Source: an uncultured Pseudomonadota bacterium
GTDB lineage: Bacteria > Pseudomonadota > Gammaproteobacteria > Steroidobacterales > Steroidobacteraceae
Assembly: GCA_903828595.1 (NCBI GenBank)
Contig: CAIKMS010000019.1
Coordinates: forward strand, 1 to 64,000
Length of the DNA: 64,000 bases
Reading direction: 5' to 3'
Under the pieces are notes generated by a model. It was given only the letters and a program-made list of their open reading frames with translations. It was not told the origin of the DNA and ran no database searches. This document shows, piece after piece, positions 9,492 through 17,182 of the stretch. Position 1 is the first letter of the stretch. Every line of letters starts with the position of its first letter. Made by a program: the position numbers and the translations under genes.

Positions 9492-9761
9492 CTAGCCGAT
9501 TAGCCCAGGAATGCTCTGAAAGAGCGTTCGGGTGTAGTCCATCAAGGTCTCCAGCATCCAGTGCCCCGTAGCAAACAAGGTTCCTACGACCACGAGGAGC
9601 TTAGGAATAAAAGACAACGTCGCTTCGTTGATCTGGGTTGCTGCCTGCAGCATACCAACCGCTACACCCACGATTAACGCGGACAGAAGTAAAGGCGCTG
9701 CCAAAATAGCGGTGGTTAGCAGAGCGTGCTGACCAATTCCAATGACGGTTTCTGGATTCAT
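9492..9761 (-). CDS. fliQ: Flagellar export gate protein FliQ
   Basis: An 89-residue protein with two membrane hairpin helices (about 12-38 and 50-75). It matches FliQ in the MNPETVIGIGQHAL start and the central GMLQAATQINEATLSFIPK region. It forms the export gate with FliP and FliR. It sits between fliP (13-nt gap) and fliR. Confidence 0.95.
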   Translation of the reverse strand: MNPETVIGIGQHALLTTAILAAPLLLSALIVGVAVGMLQAATQINEATLSFIPKLLVVVGTLFATGHWMLETLMDYTRTLFQSIPGLIG

Positions 9762-9774
9762 AACAGTTTAAAAC

Positions 9775-10524
9775 TCAGGTAGTGAAGCTTGCGGCCAAAG
9801 TTCCCATCAAAAGCGTCCAGCCATCGACGAGCACGAAAAGCATCAACTTGAAGGGTAGGGAAATTAGCATCGGTGACAGCATCATCATGCCCAGAGACAT
9901 CAGTACACTGGCGACCACCAGATCGATGACCAAGAAGGGAATGAAGATCATGAAGCCAATCTGGAAAGCTGTTTTTAGCTCGCTGGTCATGAAGCTGGGT
10001 ATCAATAGCGTGAGCGGCACGCTTTCTGGACTCTCGATAGGTCCTTGACCGGCGATTCGCGCAAAGCTGCTTAAATCAGATTCACGCGTCTGGCGTAGCA
10101 TGAATTTTTTCAGTGGCGCCACGGCTTTATCCAAGGCCGGCTCTGCAGCTAATGCACCATCCATGTACGGCTTCACGCCCTCTGTCCACGATTGCGTGAG
10201 AGTCGGTGTCATCACGAACAGCGTTAAAAAAAGTGCCAACGAGATGAGCACCTGGTTGGGTGGTGTTGTGGCCATGCCCAGGGCCTGACGCAAGATAGAT
10301 AACACCACAATGATTCGGGTGAACGCGGTCATACCCAGGACAATGGCTGGCAGTAACGTCAGCATGGTCATGAGGATCATGACCTGAACCGTCAGGGTGT
10401 AGGTCTGCCCGCCCGCACCGGTACTCACCGTCAGCGCCGGAACACCCTGCGCCCACACCGCCGCAGGGACTAGCGTTATCAGGCTTGAGCTAATAGCTCG
10501 GGCGAGGCGAGGCAGCCACTTCAT
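9775..10524 (-). CDS. fliP: Flagellar export gate protein FliP
   Basis: FliP is the pentameric core of the export gate. The protein begins with a cleavable signal peptide (about residues 1-25, ending AAVWA), as in other FliP proteins. Three or four membrane segments follow. Family motifs are TAFTRIIVVLSILRQALG (about 67-84), the central KPYMDGAL loop, and the C-terminal GFMIFIPFLVIDLVVASVLMSLGMMMLSP block. Its ATG overlaps the fliO stop by 4 nt. Length 249 residues is standard. Confidence 0.96.
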   Translation of the reverse strand: MKWLPRLARAISSSLITLVPAAVWAQGVPALTVSTGAGGQTYTLTVQVMILMTMLTLLPAIVLGMTAFTRIIVVLSILRQALGMATTPPNQVLISLALFLTLFVMTPTLTQSWTEGVKPYMDGALAAEPALDKAVAPLKKFMLRQTRESDLSSFARIAGQGPIESPESVPLTLLIPSFMTSELKTAFQIGFMIFIPFLVIDLVVASVLMSLGMMMLSPMLISLPFKLMLFVLVDGWTLLMGTLAASFTT

Positions 10525-10955
10525 GGGTTAGTACCCTTGCGTAGAGCATCGGCCAGACGAGTGGCAAAAGTTGGCTCGCTCGTTTCAACCGGAACCGCAG
10601 GCAAAGCCACCGGGGTTGGCAGTAGCGATAGGCTACGAATGCCGTCAGCGCCCACACCGACCAAGGCCTGCCCGTCGCCAACCTTTAACAACACCACGCG
10701 CTCTTTAGGGCCGACAGGCACTTCAGCCAATACGGATAAGGCGGCCAAACGGCGGTTGGGCGTCAGGCGCATACGCTTAGCCAGCCACGCTAAACCCAGG
10801 ATAACCGCGAGCACAAAAACCAACGAAAGACTGGTCTGCAGCAAACCGACTACCGCACTGGAACTCGACGCTGCGGCCGGCACCGGCGCGGCCGCCAGGC
10901 CCATGGGGCTTAGCGAAATACCGACCAGCGTCAGAGTCGTTGTGCGCAGACTCAT
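10521..10955 (-). CDS. fliO: Flagellar assembly protein FliO
   Basis: A 144-residue protein with an N-terminal hydrophobic signal-like segment (about 8-24), a membrane segment (about 34-56) ending in LAKRMR, and a small cytoplasmic domain with VLAEVPVGPKERVVLLKVGD typical of FliO. It helps assemble the FliP ring. FliO is the least conserved gene of fliNOPQR, so position contributes to the call. It overlaps fliN and fliP by 4 nt at each end. Confidence 0.9.
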   Translation of the reverse strand: MSLRTTTLTLVGISLSPMGLAAAPVPAAASSSSAVVGLLQTSLSLVFVLAVILGLAWLAKRMRLTPNRRLAALSVLAEVPVGPKERVVLLKVGDGQALVGVGADGIRSLSLLPTPVALPAVPVETSEPTFATRLADALRKGTNP

Positions 10956-11308
10956 TGCTTCACGCGCTCCAGGCGCTCAGCGGGACTGACCACTTCGATC
11001 AGACGAATGCCGAACTTCTCGTTAATCACCACGACTTCGCCGCGAGCCACGCGCACACCATTGACCAGCACATCCAAGGGATCGCCCGCCAGTCGATCTA
11101 ATTCCAGAATCGAGCCTTGACGCAGGGCCAGCAGCTCGCGAACGCTAATACGCGTGCGACCGACCTCTAGCGAGACCATCACTTTGACGTCAAGAATTAA
11201 ATCAAGCGTGACGTCCGTCGAGCCGTTCGGTGAGTCCGGACCTAAGTCATTGAACTGGGCTCGTTCGTAACCTGCCGCGCCCGCGTTAGGATTGCCCGAT
11301 TCACTCAT
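10952..11308 (-). CDS. fliN: Flagellar motor switch protein FliN
   Basis: The 118-residue C-ring protein has a disordered acidic N-terminus (1-30) and a SpoA domain (about 36-115). Diagnostic blocks are LILDVKVMVSLEVGRTRISVRELLAL and LAGDPLDVLVNGVRVARGEVVVINEKFGIRL. It forms the lower C-ring and the FliH-FliI docking site. GGAG lies ten bases before the ATG at 11308. The stop overlaps fliO by 4 nt. Confidence 0.96.
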   Translation of the reverse strand: MSESGNPNAGAAGYERAQFNDLGPDSPNGSTDVTLDLILDVKVMVSLEVGRTRISVRELLALRQGSILELDRLAGDPLDVLVNGVRVARGEVVVINEKFGIRLIEVVSPAERLERVKQ

Positions 11309-11338
11309 AATTATTTACTCCTGTCCTGTAGAGAGCCG

Positions 11339-12310
11339 TCAGGTCATGCGACGCATGGGTCCGAGAACCCGTACGGAATTGCGCTCACGACTCACACCAA
11401 AAGAGCCCGCATATAACGGGGTTTCACCGGCAAATAACGTGACATCGCGCGGTGGATCGATAGGAATCACATCGCCCGGCTTCATGCGATAAAGATCGCC
11501 GATTGAGACTTCGACCTCAGACAACACCGCGCGCACTTCAAAAGGAGCGTTGCGTAAATGCGCATTCAAAATCGGCTTCCAGTCCTCTTGCGCGTTTGCG
11601 TTTTGTGCAACGATACCGGCCGTTAACACCTCACGTAGCGGGTCGATCATCGCCGCCGGCATCACCAACTCGATATAACCAGAGCCCAAGGTCAACTCGA
11701 CGGTAAAGCGATTGACTAGAACGGTATCAGTAGGCGCTGCCACGCTAGCAAACAACGGATTTGACTCGTGCTTGATCAGCTGAATCTGCACTTGCGCAAC
11801 CGAAGTCCAAGCCTCAGCTAAGTCCTGCGCAGCCTGAGCCAAAACAATTTGAATGAAACGCAATTCAGTTGGGGTCAGGGCAGCGATTTGTCGCAGGCCA
11901 GGAACAGCCTTACCAGGCCCACCGAAATAGGTGTCCACCATCAAAAAGGCCAAGCCCGGATCAAAGTTGATCAGAGCATTGCCGGGCAGTGGATCAATAC
12001 GGCAGATATCTAAACTGGCCGGCGTGTGGACAGCAGCCAAATAGTCGCCGGCTTTTTGCGTGCGTATACCGTGGTATTTCACCTGCGGCTCACGCTGCAA
12101 GAGACTGAATAACGACACGCGAAAGTTTCGCGCAAAGGTCTCGTGAATGGTCTCCAAGGCGGGTAAACGACCACGAGTGATCTTTTGCGCGCCGGCCAGA
12201 TCATAGACTTTAACGTCCCCGTAGCCCTCGCTCGACGACTGGTCGAGCAAGGCGGCTACCTCGTCATCCGAGATTACGCTGCGGCTTAAGGAGTCTTCGT
12301 TCTCTGACAT
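11339..12310 (-). CDS. fliM: Flagellar motor switch protein FliM
   Basis: The 323-residue C-ring protein keeps the N-terminal CheY-binding motif (ISDDEVAALLDQ, residues 13-24). A CheC-like middle domain (about 45-235) and a SpoA C-terminal domain (about 250-320) follow. The CheY-binding motif implies chemotaxis signalling even though no che gene is in this window. It lies between fliL (6-nt gap) and fliN (30-nt gap). Confidence 0.96.
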   Translation of the reverse strand: MSENEDSLSRSVISDDEVAALLDQSSSEGYGDVKVYDLAGAQKITRGRLPALETIHETFARNFRVSLFSLLQREPQVKYHGIRTQKAGDYLAAVHTPASLDICRIDPLPGNALINFDPGLAFLMVDTYFGGPGKAVPGLRQIAALTPTELRFIQIVLAQAAQDLAEAWTSVAQVQIQLIKHESNPLFASVAAPTDTVLVNRFTVELTLGSGYIELVMPAAMIDPLREVLTAGIVAQNANAQEDWKPILNAHLRNAPFEVRAVLSEVEVSIGDLYRMKPGDVIPIDPPRDVTLFAGETPLYAGSFGVSRERNSVRVLGPMRRMT

Positions 12311-12316
12311 GGGTAG

Positions 12317-12889
12317 TTACTGCACCACGAAGCTGGTGAAATACAGGTCTTCGACGACCGGTGCGCCGGTTTGCTTGGTGAGGATCTTCTGCACTTCCTT
12401 CAAGCATTCCTGGCGCAACTTCTCTTTACCGTCGCGAGTCATCAACTCGTGATAATCGCGGCCATTGAGTACCTGCAACAGGTTGTTACGAATCACTGGT
12501 GAGTGCAGTTTGACGAGCTCGCCGGCTTTTTCCTCGCGAGTCAGCACTTGCATCGACACCTGCAGAAAGCGCACGGCTTGATTGTCGTCAAAGTTCACAA
12601 CCAACGGCGGATCAAGATCCACATAGAACGCCGCCTTGATGGCCTCTTTGCCGCCCGCCTTCTCGCCACTTTTGGGATCTTTGAGCGTCAGCTTGCCATC
12701 GGCCGTCATGGTGAGTTCTTGTGCTGGATGCAACTTGGCGTTGATGTTGCCGCCAACGATGGTGGCACCCAGAGCCAAGACGAAGATACCGACCGCATTG
12801 ATCAATTTGCCGACCATGCCGCCCTCGCCTTTGGCCTTTTTAGGCTTGGCTTCGCCCTCTTCGCCCTCGGGTGCTTCGTCTTCGGCCAT
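12317..12889 (-). CDS. fliL: Flagellar basal body-associated protein FliL
   Basis: A single-pass inner-membrane protein that stabilises stator engagement. The chosen start is ATG 12889, which has AAGGAG six bases upstream; a TTG two codons earlier lacks this spacing. From there the protein is 190 residues: an acidic-then-basic cytoplasmic tail (1-24), a membrane helix (about 27-46), and a periplasmic FliL domain (about 75-190) with FVDLDPPLVVNF and LQVSMQVLTREE. It is the first gene of the fliLMNOPQR-flhBAFG-fliA-motCD operon and is preceded by a sigma54 promoter. Confidence 0.93.
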   Translation of the reverse strand: MAEDEAPEGEEGEAKPKKAKGEGGMVGKLINAVGIFVLALGATIVGGNINAKLHPAQELTMTADGKLTLKDPKSGEKAGGKEAIKAAFYVDLDPPLVVNFDDNQAVRFLQVSMQVLTREEKAGELVKLHSPVIRNNLLQVLNGRDYHELMTRDGKEKLRQECLKEVQKILTKQTGAPVVEDLYFTSFVVQ

Positions 12890-12922
12890 GATCAACTCCT
12901 TGCGTCTAGGTAGCTATCACTG

Positions 12923-12938
12923 AGCAAGTTTTGTGCCA
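12923..12938 (-). promoter_or_regulatory. sigma54 promoter of the fliL operon
   Basis: Minus strand TGGCACA-AAAC-TTGCT: -24 GG (12937-12936) and -12 GC (12925-12924) are separated by exactly 10 nt. The predicted start, about 12912, gives a 23-nt leader holding the AAGGAG ribosome site. Confidence 0.85.
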
Positions 12939-12968
12939 CAAAAAGATCTATTAAAAAACAACAGGTTA

Positions 12969-12974
12969 TATAAT
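12969..12974 (+). promoter_or_regulatory. Candidate -10 box upstream of the aldo/keto reductase gene
   Basis: A perfect TATAAT lies in an AT-rich stretch, but no good -35 is seen at 16-18 nt. If used, the leader would be about 118 nt. The site overlaps the region just upstream of the divergent fliL sigma54 promoter. Confidence 0.35.
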
Positions 12975-13098
12975 CGATGCCAGAGATCTGACGGCTTCGC
13001 CTGTCAGAATCCCCACAGGCTGCCGGAATTTTGGCGGCCATAGCCGCGCGGCCGACTGTCTGATTCAATAGAAACTTAAGGAATCGGGAGTTCAGGTC

Positions 13099-14097
13099 AT
13101 GCAACAACGGCAACTCGGTCGATCGGGCTTAACAGTGTCCGCGCTAGGTTTAGGATGTATGGGAATGACCTATGCCTATGACACGGCCGCCTCGCGCAGC
13201 GAGTCGGAGGCACTCGCGACGGTAAAACTGGCGCTTGATCAGGGTATTAACTTTCTGGACACCGCCGAGGTCTACGGCCCCTGGGAAAACGAGTCACTGC
13301 TCGGTCGGGCCATCGCCGGTCGACGCCATGAAGTGATCATTGCCAGCAAATTTGGCTTTAAGCTGGATGCGCAGGGCACGGTCACCGGGCTCGACAGCCA
13401 TCCTGACAACGTGCGCGCTGCCTGCGAGCAATCATTAAGGCGACTGGGCGTAGAAACTATCGATCTTTACTACCAGCACCGGTTAGACCCTAACGTGGCC
13501 ATTGAAGAGACGGTCGGCGCGATGGCCGATCTGGTGCGTGCAGGCAAAGTTCGATATCTGGGGTTGTCCGAGGTGGGCGTGGAGATTTTGCGTCGCGCCT
13601 GTGCTGTGCACCCGATAGCTGCTTTGCAGTCGGAATACAGCCTATGGGAACGTAACGTGGAGCCGCAAATCCTGCCGGCCTGCCGCGAACTGGGCGTAGG
13701 CTTCGTGCCTTTTTCGCCGCTGGGGCGAGGGTTTTTGACCGGTCAAGCGCCACGCGCGGAAGGCGTGGCTGATCCTTCGGACATCCGCGCCGATATGCCG
13801 CGCTTTCAGGGTGAAAACTACGATCGTAATTTAGCCTTGGTGGCGGTTCTCAAAGGCCTTGCTGAGCGTAAAGGATGCACCAGTGCTCAACTGGCGCTGG
13901 CGTGGTTACTCAGCAAAGGGCCGGATATCGTGCCGATTCCCGGGACAAAGTCGTGCAAGCATCTAGCCGAAAACGCAGCGGCGGCCGAAGTTACGCTGTC
14001 TGGTTGCGACCTGATGGCTATCGAGCAGACTTTTCCACGTAACGCCGCTGCCGGAGCGCGCTACAACGCGCAGATGGAAAGCTTGGTCAACCGCTGA
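13099..14097 (+). CDS. Aldo/keto reductase family oxidoreductase
   Basis: NADPH-dependent carbonyl reductase of the AKR superfamily, 332 residues. The catalytic tetrad is intact: D53 and Y58 (in FLDTAEVYGP), K83 (in ASKFGF) and H126 (in YYQHRLDP). The C-terminal cofactor-binding segment has VPIPGTKS (about 276-283). The N-terminus RQLGRSGLTVSALGLGCMGM is typical of the AKR13-like branch. Substrate is unknown. It is on the opposite strand to the flagellar genes on both sides and is not a flagellar gene; it appears inserted between fliL and fliK. GGGAG lies 8 nt before the ATG. Confidence 0.93.
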   Translation: MQQRQLGRSGLTVSALGLGCMGMTYAYDTAASRSESEALATVKLALDQGINFLDTAEVYGPWENESLLGRAIAGRRHEVIIASKFGFKLDAQGTVTGLDSHPDNVRAACEQSLRRLGVETIDLYYQHRLDPNVAIEETVGAMADLVRAGKVRYLGLSEVGVEILRRACAVHPIAALQSEYSLWERNVEPQILPACRELGVGFVPFSPLGRGFLTGQAPRAEGVADPSDIRADMPRFQGENYDRNLALVAVLKGLAERKGCTSAQLALAWLLSKGPDIVPIPGTKSCKHLAENAAAAEVTLSGCDLMAIEQTFPRNAAAGARYNAQMESLVNR

Positions 14098-14163
14098 ATT
14101 AGCCAGTCCGGCAACTGCTGTAACAGTCGTCCCGATAACCGGCTTCCAATACATATCGTCCGG

Positions 14164-14177
14164 TGATATATTTATCA
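14164..14177 (+). promoter_or_regulatory. Candidate promoter with operator palindrome for the TumE-like module
   Basis: TGATA-TATT-TATCA is a perfect inverted repeat that includes an extended -10 (TG-N-TATATT, 14164-14172). Transcription would start near 14179, about 10 nt before the first ORF. The overlap of palindrome and -10 fits autoregulation by the HTH partner, which is inference. Confidence 0.4.
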
Positions 14178-14188
14178 GCGGCGAACAA

Positions 14189-14590
14189 ATGCTTCGGTTA
14201 CTCGACTATCACCGGCGGCGGTATTGGCTGGTCGGCGGCTGGAGCCTTAGGTTTCGCGTGTTCGAGGTTGAGGGGAGTAATGCACGGCCTCACGGCCTGA
14301 AGTACTCCTTCAGCTTGCACGATGTCGATGGCACCCGGCTGCTCGGATACGACAACGCGCATGGTGTTGCGCAAGTTCAGGCCTACGACCATCGGCACCG
14401 CTTTCGGCGCACCAGGGAGCTCGTGCCTTATCGGTTTGTGAGTTCGGACCAGTTGATCGTCGATTTTTTCGATGCGGTTGAGCGGGCCTGCAAACTGGAA
14501 GGAATGGAGTTCGAGTTTGACCACGATGAGGTTGAGCTCGATACACAGATCGAGGCGGAGGACGACGATGACGCGAAAGTCACTGAATAG
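14189..14590 (+). CDS. TumE-like (DUF6516) putative toxin
   Basis: A 133-residue protein resembling the TumE/DUF6516 family of putative toxins. Matching features are the N-terminal LLDYHRRRYWLVGGWSLRFR, the central HGLKYSFSLHDVDGTRLLGYDNAHG, the DHRHRFRR basic cluster and PYRF-x5-LIVDFFDAV. The tail (about 120-133) is highly acidic. It overlaps the downstream HTH gene by 23 nt, the usual toxin-antitoxin layout for this family. Family assignment is from memory of the conserved blocks; toxicity is unproven. The ribosome site is weak. Confidence 0.7.
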   Translation: MLRLLDYHRRRYWLVGGWSLRFRVFEVEGSNARPHGLKYSFSLHDVDGTRLLGYDNAHGVAQVQAYDHRHRFRRTRELVPYRFVSSDQLIVDFFDAVERACKLEGMEFEFDHDEVELDTQIEAEDDDDAKVTE

Positions 14591-14924
14591 CCTGAAGGAA
14601 GAAATGCGCGCAGTGGCTCGCGGCGAGCGCAAGGCCTCGCCGCTTCCAGCCGCCCCGATGCTGTCGGCGCTGTCGCGGGAGTCGCTAGAGCTGTTAGGCG
14701 TGCTGCTGCGGGAGAGGCCTGCGAGCGTGTCCGATCTGGTCGCACTCACCGGTCGCGCACAGTCGAACGTTTCCCGTTCGCTGCAGCTGCTGGCGAAACT
14801 GCGGCTGATCCGGCTGGTGCGGGACGGCCGCGGCGTGCGTCCGGAGCCCATCGCCGGGACACTTAAGGTGGACTTGGCTACCGGTACCTACGAAACGACG
14901 CCGCTGGCCGAAGTCGCCGCCTGA
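14568..14924 (+). CDS. HTH DNA-binding protein, putative antitoxin partner of TumE-like toxin
   Basis: A 118-residue protein with a winged helix-turn-helix (about residues 40-90): ESLELLGVLLRERPASVSDL then LTGRAQSNVSRSLQLLAKLRLIRLVRDG. It resembles the HVO_A0114-type regulators that accompany TumE genes. The start at 14568 is chosen because GGAGG lies exactly six bases upstream; a longer in-frame start at 14472 has no such site and would lie inside the toxin gene. A basic N-terminal stretch precedes the HTH. It likely represses its own operon and neutralises the upstream protein, which is inference from family context. Confidence 0.72.
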   Translation: MTRKSLNSLKEEMRAVARGERKASPLPAAPMLSALSRESLELLGVLLRERPASVSDLVALTGRAQSNVSRSLQLLAKLRLIRLVRDGRGVRPEPIAGTLKVDLATGTYETTPLAEVAA

Positions 14925-15223
14925 GAGGGCGCGGCCGCGGTGCCACGATCCTCACGGCTGACCCGTAGCGCGTCCGGCTACTGGATGTCGATCGGTATCC
15001 TCCCAGTAGACCCGCACCGCTCCCTCAATCCGCAAAAAGCCACCCGATACTCGAGGTGAGCTAAGGACGCCTTCGCCCTATAGTTCACAGGGGCTCATCA
15101 GCCCTGGTAACGGTTTTGAGAGAATGACGATGACGACACCCCACTGCTCTGCGGACGGCCGGTTATGCCGCCGCAAGGCCCGTCGAACACGACCACAGTC
15201 GGGAACTTTGAGAGCGGGCCCAC
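14925..15223. other. Intergenic stretch between the TumE-like module and fliK
   Basis: About 300 nt lies between two convergent genes. I see no convincing gene, RNA or strong terminator hairpin. Confidence 0.5.
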
Positions 15224-16663
15224 CTAAGCATAAGCATCAATCGCGGAACGTGAAATTCGTGATGCATTAACCGGTGACGCCAGCGCTCGTGTGTCATCGG
15301 AAGCCTCATTCGGCGTGGACGGGCCCTGCCTATAGCCCTGACCTGAAAAGCCCGACGCATTACCCCCCGACTGCTGTGAGACGTCGACATTGACCTGGGT
15401 AAAGCCAGCTTGAGCCAGCATCGATTTGAGTTGTCCAGACGAAGCTTGCAGGGCATCGGCAGCCAGCTGGTTATGTGCGGAGAACAATACCGTAGCGTCG
15501 CTACCCGAGAGGCTGAGCTTAATTTGCAGAGGTCCTAGATGTTCGGGATTTAAAGAAATCTGCGCCTCACTGAGCTTCTGGTTCGCGGCCCACACCATGC
15601 TCTCACCCACCTGCTGGCCCCATTCCTGAGAACCGATGGGCGCATGTACCGGTGGTGCCATCGGCGCTGGTGCGCCCGCCAGATTGTTGGCAGGCGCAGG
15701 GTTCACGTTAAACATTGCGGCCAGCGAACTAAAATCAGTGGTATCTGAAGAAGCAGTGATAGGCGGCAACCCTTCATCAGTCTTGTTTGCTAGGCGTTCC
15801 GCGCTATTAATTAATTTCATCATGGGGCTGACGGGCAAATCATCCGGCAGTGTCGAACCTGAAAGTGCGCTCACCGGCGTTGCTGACAACGGCAACGGCG
15901 ATGGTGCATCGGCAGGCTGCGTGCCGGACAACGCACTTAAGCCTGGTATGCCTGCTGGCCGTGGCGTGACACTGACTTTAGGAGTAACGCCGGGCGGGGC
16001 TTTACTCAAGCCAGCCGCGTTCACGCCAGCCATGGTGTCGGCCAGTGTGGCTAGCCACGGCTGATCCACCGCCTTGGCCAGGTCGCTGGGGCTTTGCGGC
16101 TTCGGCGTGAGCGTGGTCAAATCCGCCTCCTCACCATCACTTAAGGCGCTGCCCGTAGCCACACCCGCCTGCGGATCTAAAACTTTGGAGGCTATCGAAG
16201 GTGTAGGCGCAGCGTCCATCTCACCCAGACCCGTGGCGACGACAGATGCATCGGCGTGAGCCGCGGCTGCGTCTGTTGGCGTCTTATCGAGCTCTGAGTT
16301 CGCTATTTTCGCAACCGGCACCGCGCTGGCTACCAAGGGTAATGCGATGCCGTTTAGCAGAGGCGGCAAAGCATTGCCGCTTTTCGGCGTTGCCTTACCG
16401 TCACTGGCTCGCCGAGCCGTTTTGGGTGGTGTTGAAGTCGCTGGAGTTTCAGGCTGCTGTGTGGTCATGCTCGCCGCCCGTGACGTCGAGTCTGGTCCAT
16501 CACGCTCAGACTGCTGAACCATTTGTGCCGAAAACGAGCGCTCGTTGGAGTTACCCGTTTCGGGCGCGTTGCGCTCATGCGCCGCGCTAGCCTTGATACC
16601 CGTCCTCGCGGAAGGGGTGGAGCTCGCCAGCTGGGTGGCGAAATTTGGCGTGTTGATGTTCAT
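15224..16663 (-). CDS. fliK: Flagellar hook-length control protein FliK
   Basis: A secreted molecular ruler that sets hook length and triggers the FlhB substrate switch. The first about 330 residues are low complexity, rich in Pro, Ala, Ser and Thr, as in other FliK proteins. The conserved C-terminal Flg_hook domain (about 345-430) holds ISLNPEHLGPLQIKLSLSG and LKSMLAQAGFTQVNVDVSQ. The 479-residue length is normal. It is transcribed alone from a sigma54 promoter whose predicted start lies about 2 nt before the ATG. The position, separated from fliL by non-flagellar genes, is unusual. Confidence 0.93.
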   Translation of the reverse strand: MNINTPNFATQLASSTPSARTGIKASAAHERNAPETGNSNERSFSAQMVQQSERDGPDSTSRAASMTTQQPETPATSTPPKTARRASDGKATPKSGNALPPLLNGIALPLVASAVPVAKIANSELDKTPTDAAAAHADASVVATGLGEMDAAPTPSIASKVLDPQAGVATGSALSDGEEADLTTLTPKPQSPSDLAKAVDQPWLATLADTMAGVNAAGLSKAPPGVTPKVSVTPRPAGIPGLSALSGTQPADAPSPLPLSATPVSALSGSTLPDDLPVSPMMKLINSAERLANKTDEGLPPITASSDTTDFSSLAAMFNVNPAPANNLAGAPAPMAPPVHAPIGSQEWGQQVGESMVWAANQKLSEAQISLNPEHLGPLQIKLSLSGSDATVLFSAHNQLAADALQASSGQLKSMLAQAGFTQVNVDVSQQSGGNASGFSGQGYRQGPSTPNEASDDTRALASPVNASRISRSAIDAYA

Positions 16664-16675
16664 GGCCTATAAGTC

Positions 16676-16691
16676 TGCAAGCGGCGTGCCA
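16676..16691 (-). promoter_or_regulatory. sigma54 promoter of fliK
   Basis: Minus strand TGGCACG-CCGC-TTGCA matches the consensus, with GG (16690-16689) and GC (16678-16677) spaced by 10 nt. The predicted start near 16665 is only 2 nt before the fliK ATG at 16663. Confidence 0.85.
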
Positions 16692-16711
16692 AGCACCGCG
16701 CATCTAAGGTC

Positions 16712-17149
16712 CTAATCGATGCGAATGGGTATCGCTCTGGAGGCTCGCTCATCGGTTTCTGCCTGCTCACGGCGCTCAGTAACGGCGCGTTCTTGCAGCT
16801 GCAGCCGGTCAACGACTTTTCCTAAAGAGGCGGCTTCAATTTTTCGCTCGTGCCAAACAGCCGTTGAGGAGTCAGCGACGACTTGCGCCTGATCGACGAC
16901 TCGTTGTTGCTGTCGGATTGCTTCTTCCAGTCGACCTAAGAAGGCTTGAAAGTTTTGTAGCAAGGCCACGTTCTGGGCGGCCGCGCCCTGCTGGCGAGCT
17001 GCGTACTCGGCGCGATAACTCTCCAACTCCTGCAACTGCTTTTGCGCCGCGGCCAAAGTCGCCTGATCACGGCTGACCGTACGGCCTGCCTCCCGCTCGC
17101 GATCATCAGCCAGGCCTTTGATAGGAGAAATTCGTTCAGAACGGGTCAT
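16712..17149 (-). CDS. fliJ: Flagellar export chaperone/ATPase stalk protein FliJ
   Basis: A 145-residue protein predicted to be almost entirely coiled coil, the hallmark of FliJ, the central stalk of the FliI ATPase. Conserved pattern includes LQELESYRAEYAAR near residues 37-50 and WHERKIEAASLGKVVDRL near 98-115. It lies 33 nt after fliI, in the standard order fliHIJ. Confidence 0.9.
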   Translation of the reverse strand: MTRSERISPIKGLADDREREAGRTVSRDQATLAAAQKQLQELESYRAEYAARQQGAAAQNVALLQNFQAFLGRLEEAIRQQQRVVDQAQVVADSSTAVWHERKIEAASLGKVVDRLQLQERAVTERREQAETDERASRAIPIRID

Positions 17150-17182
17150 GATTTAAAAGAACCCCGATAAGCTAACGCTGAG

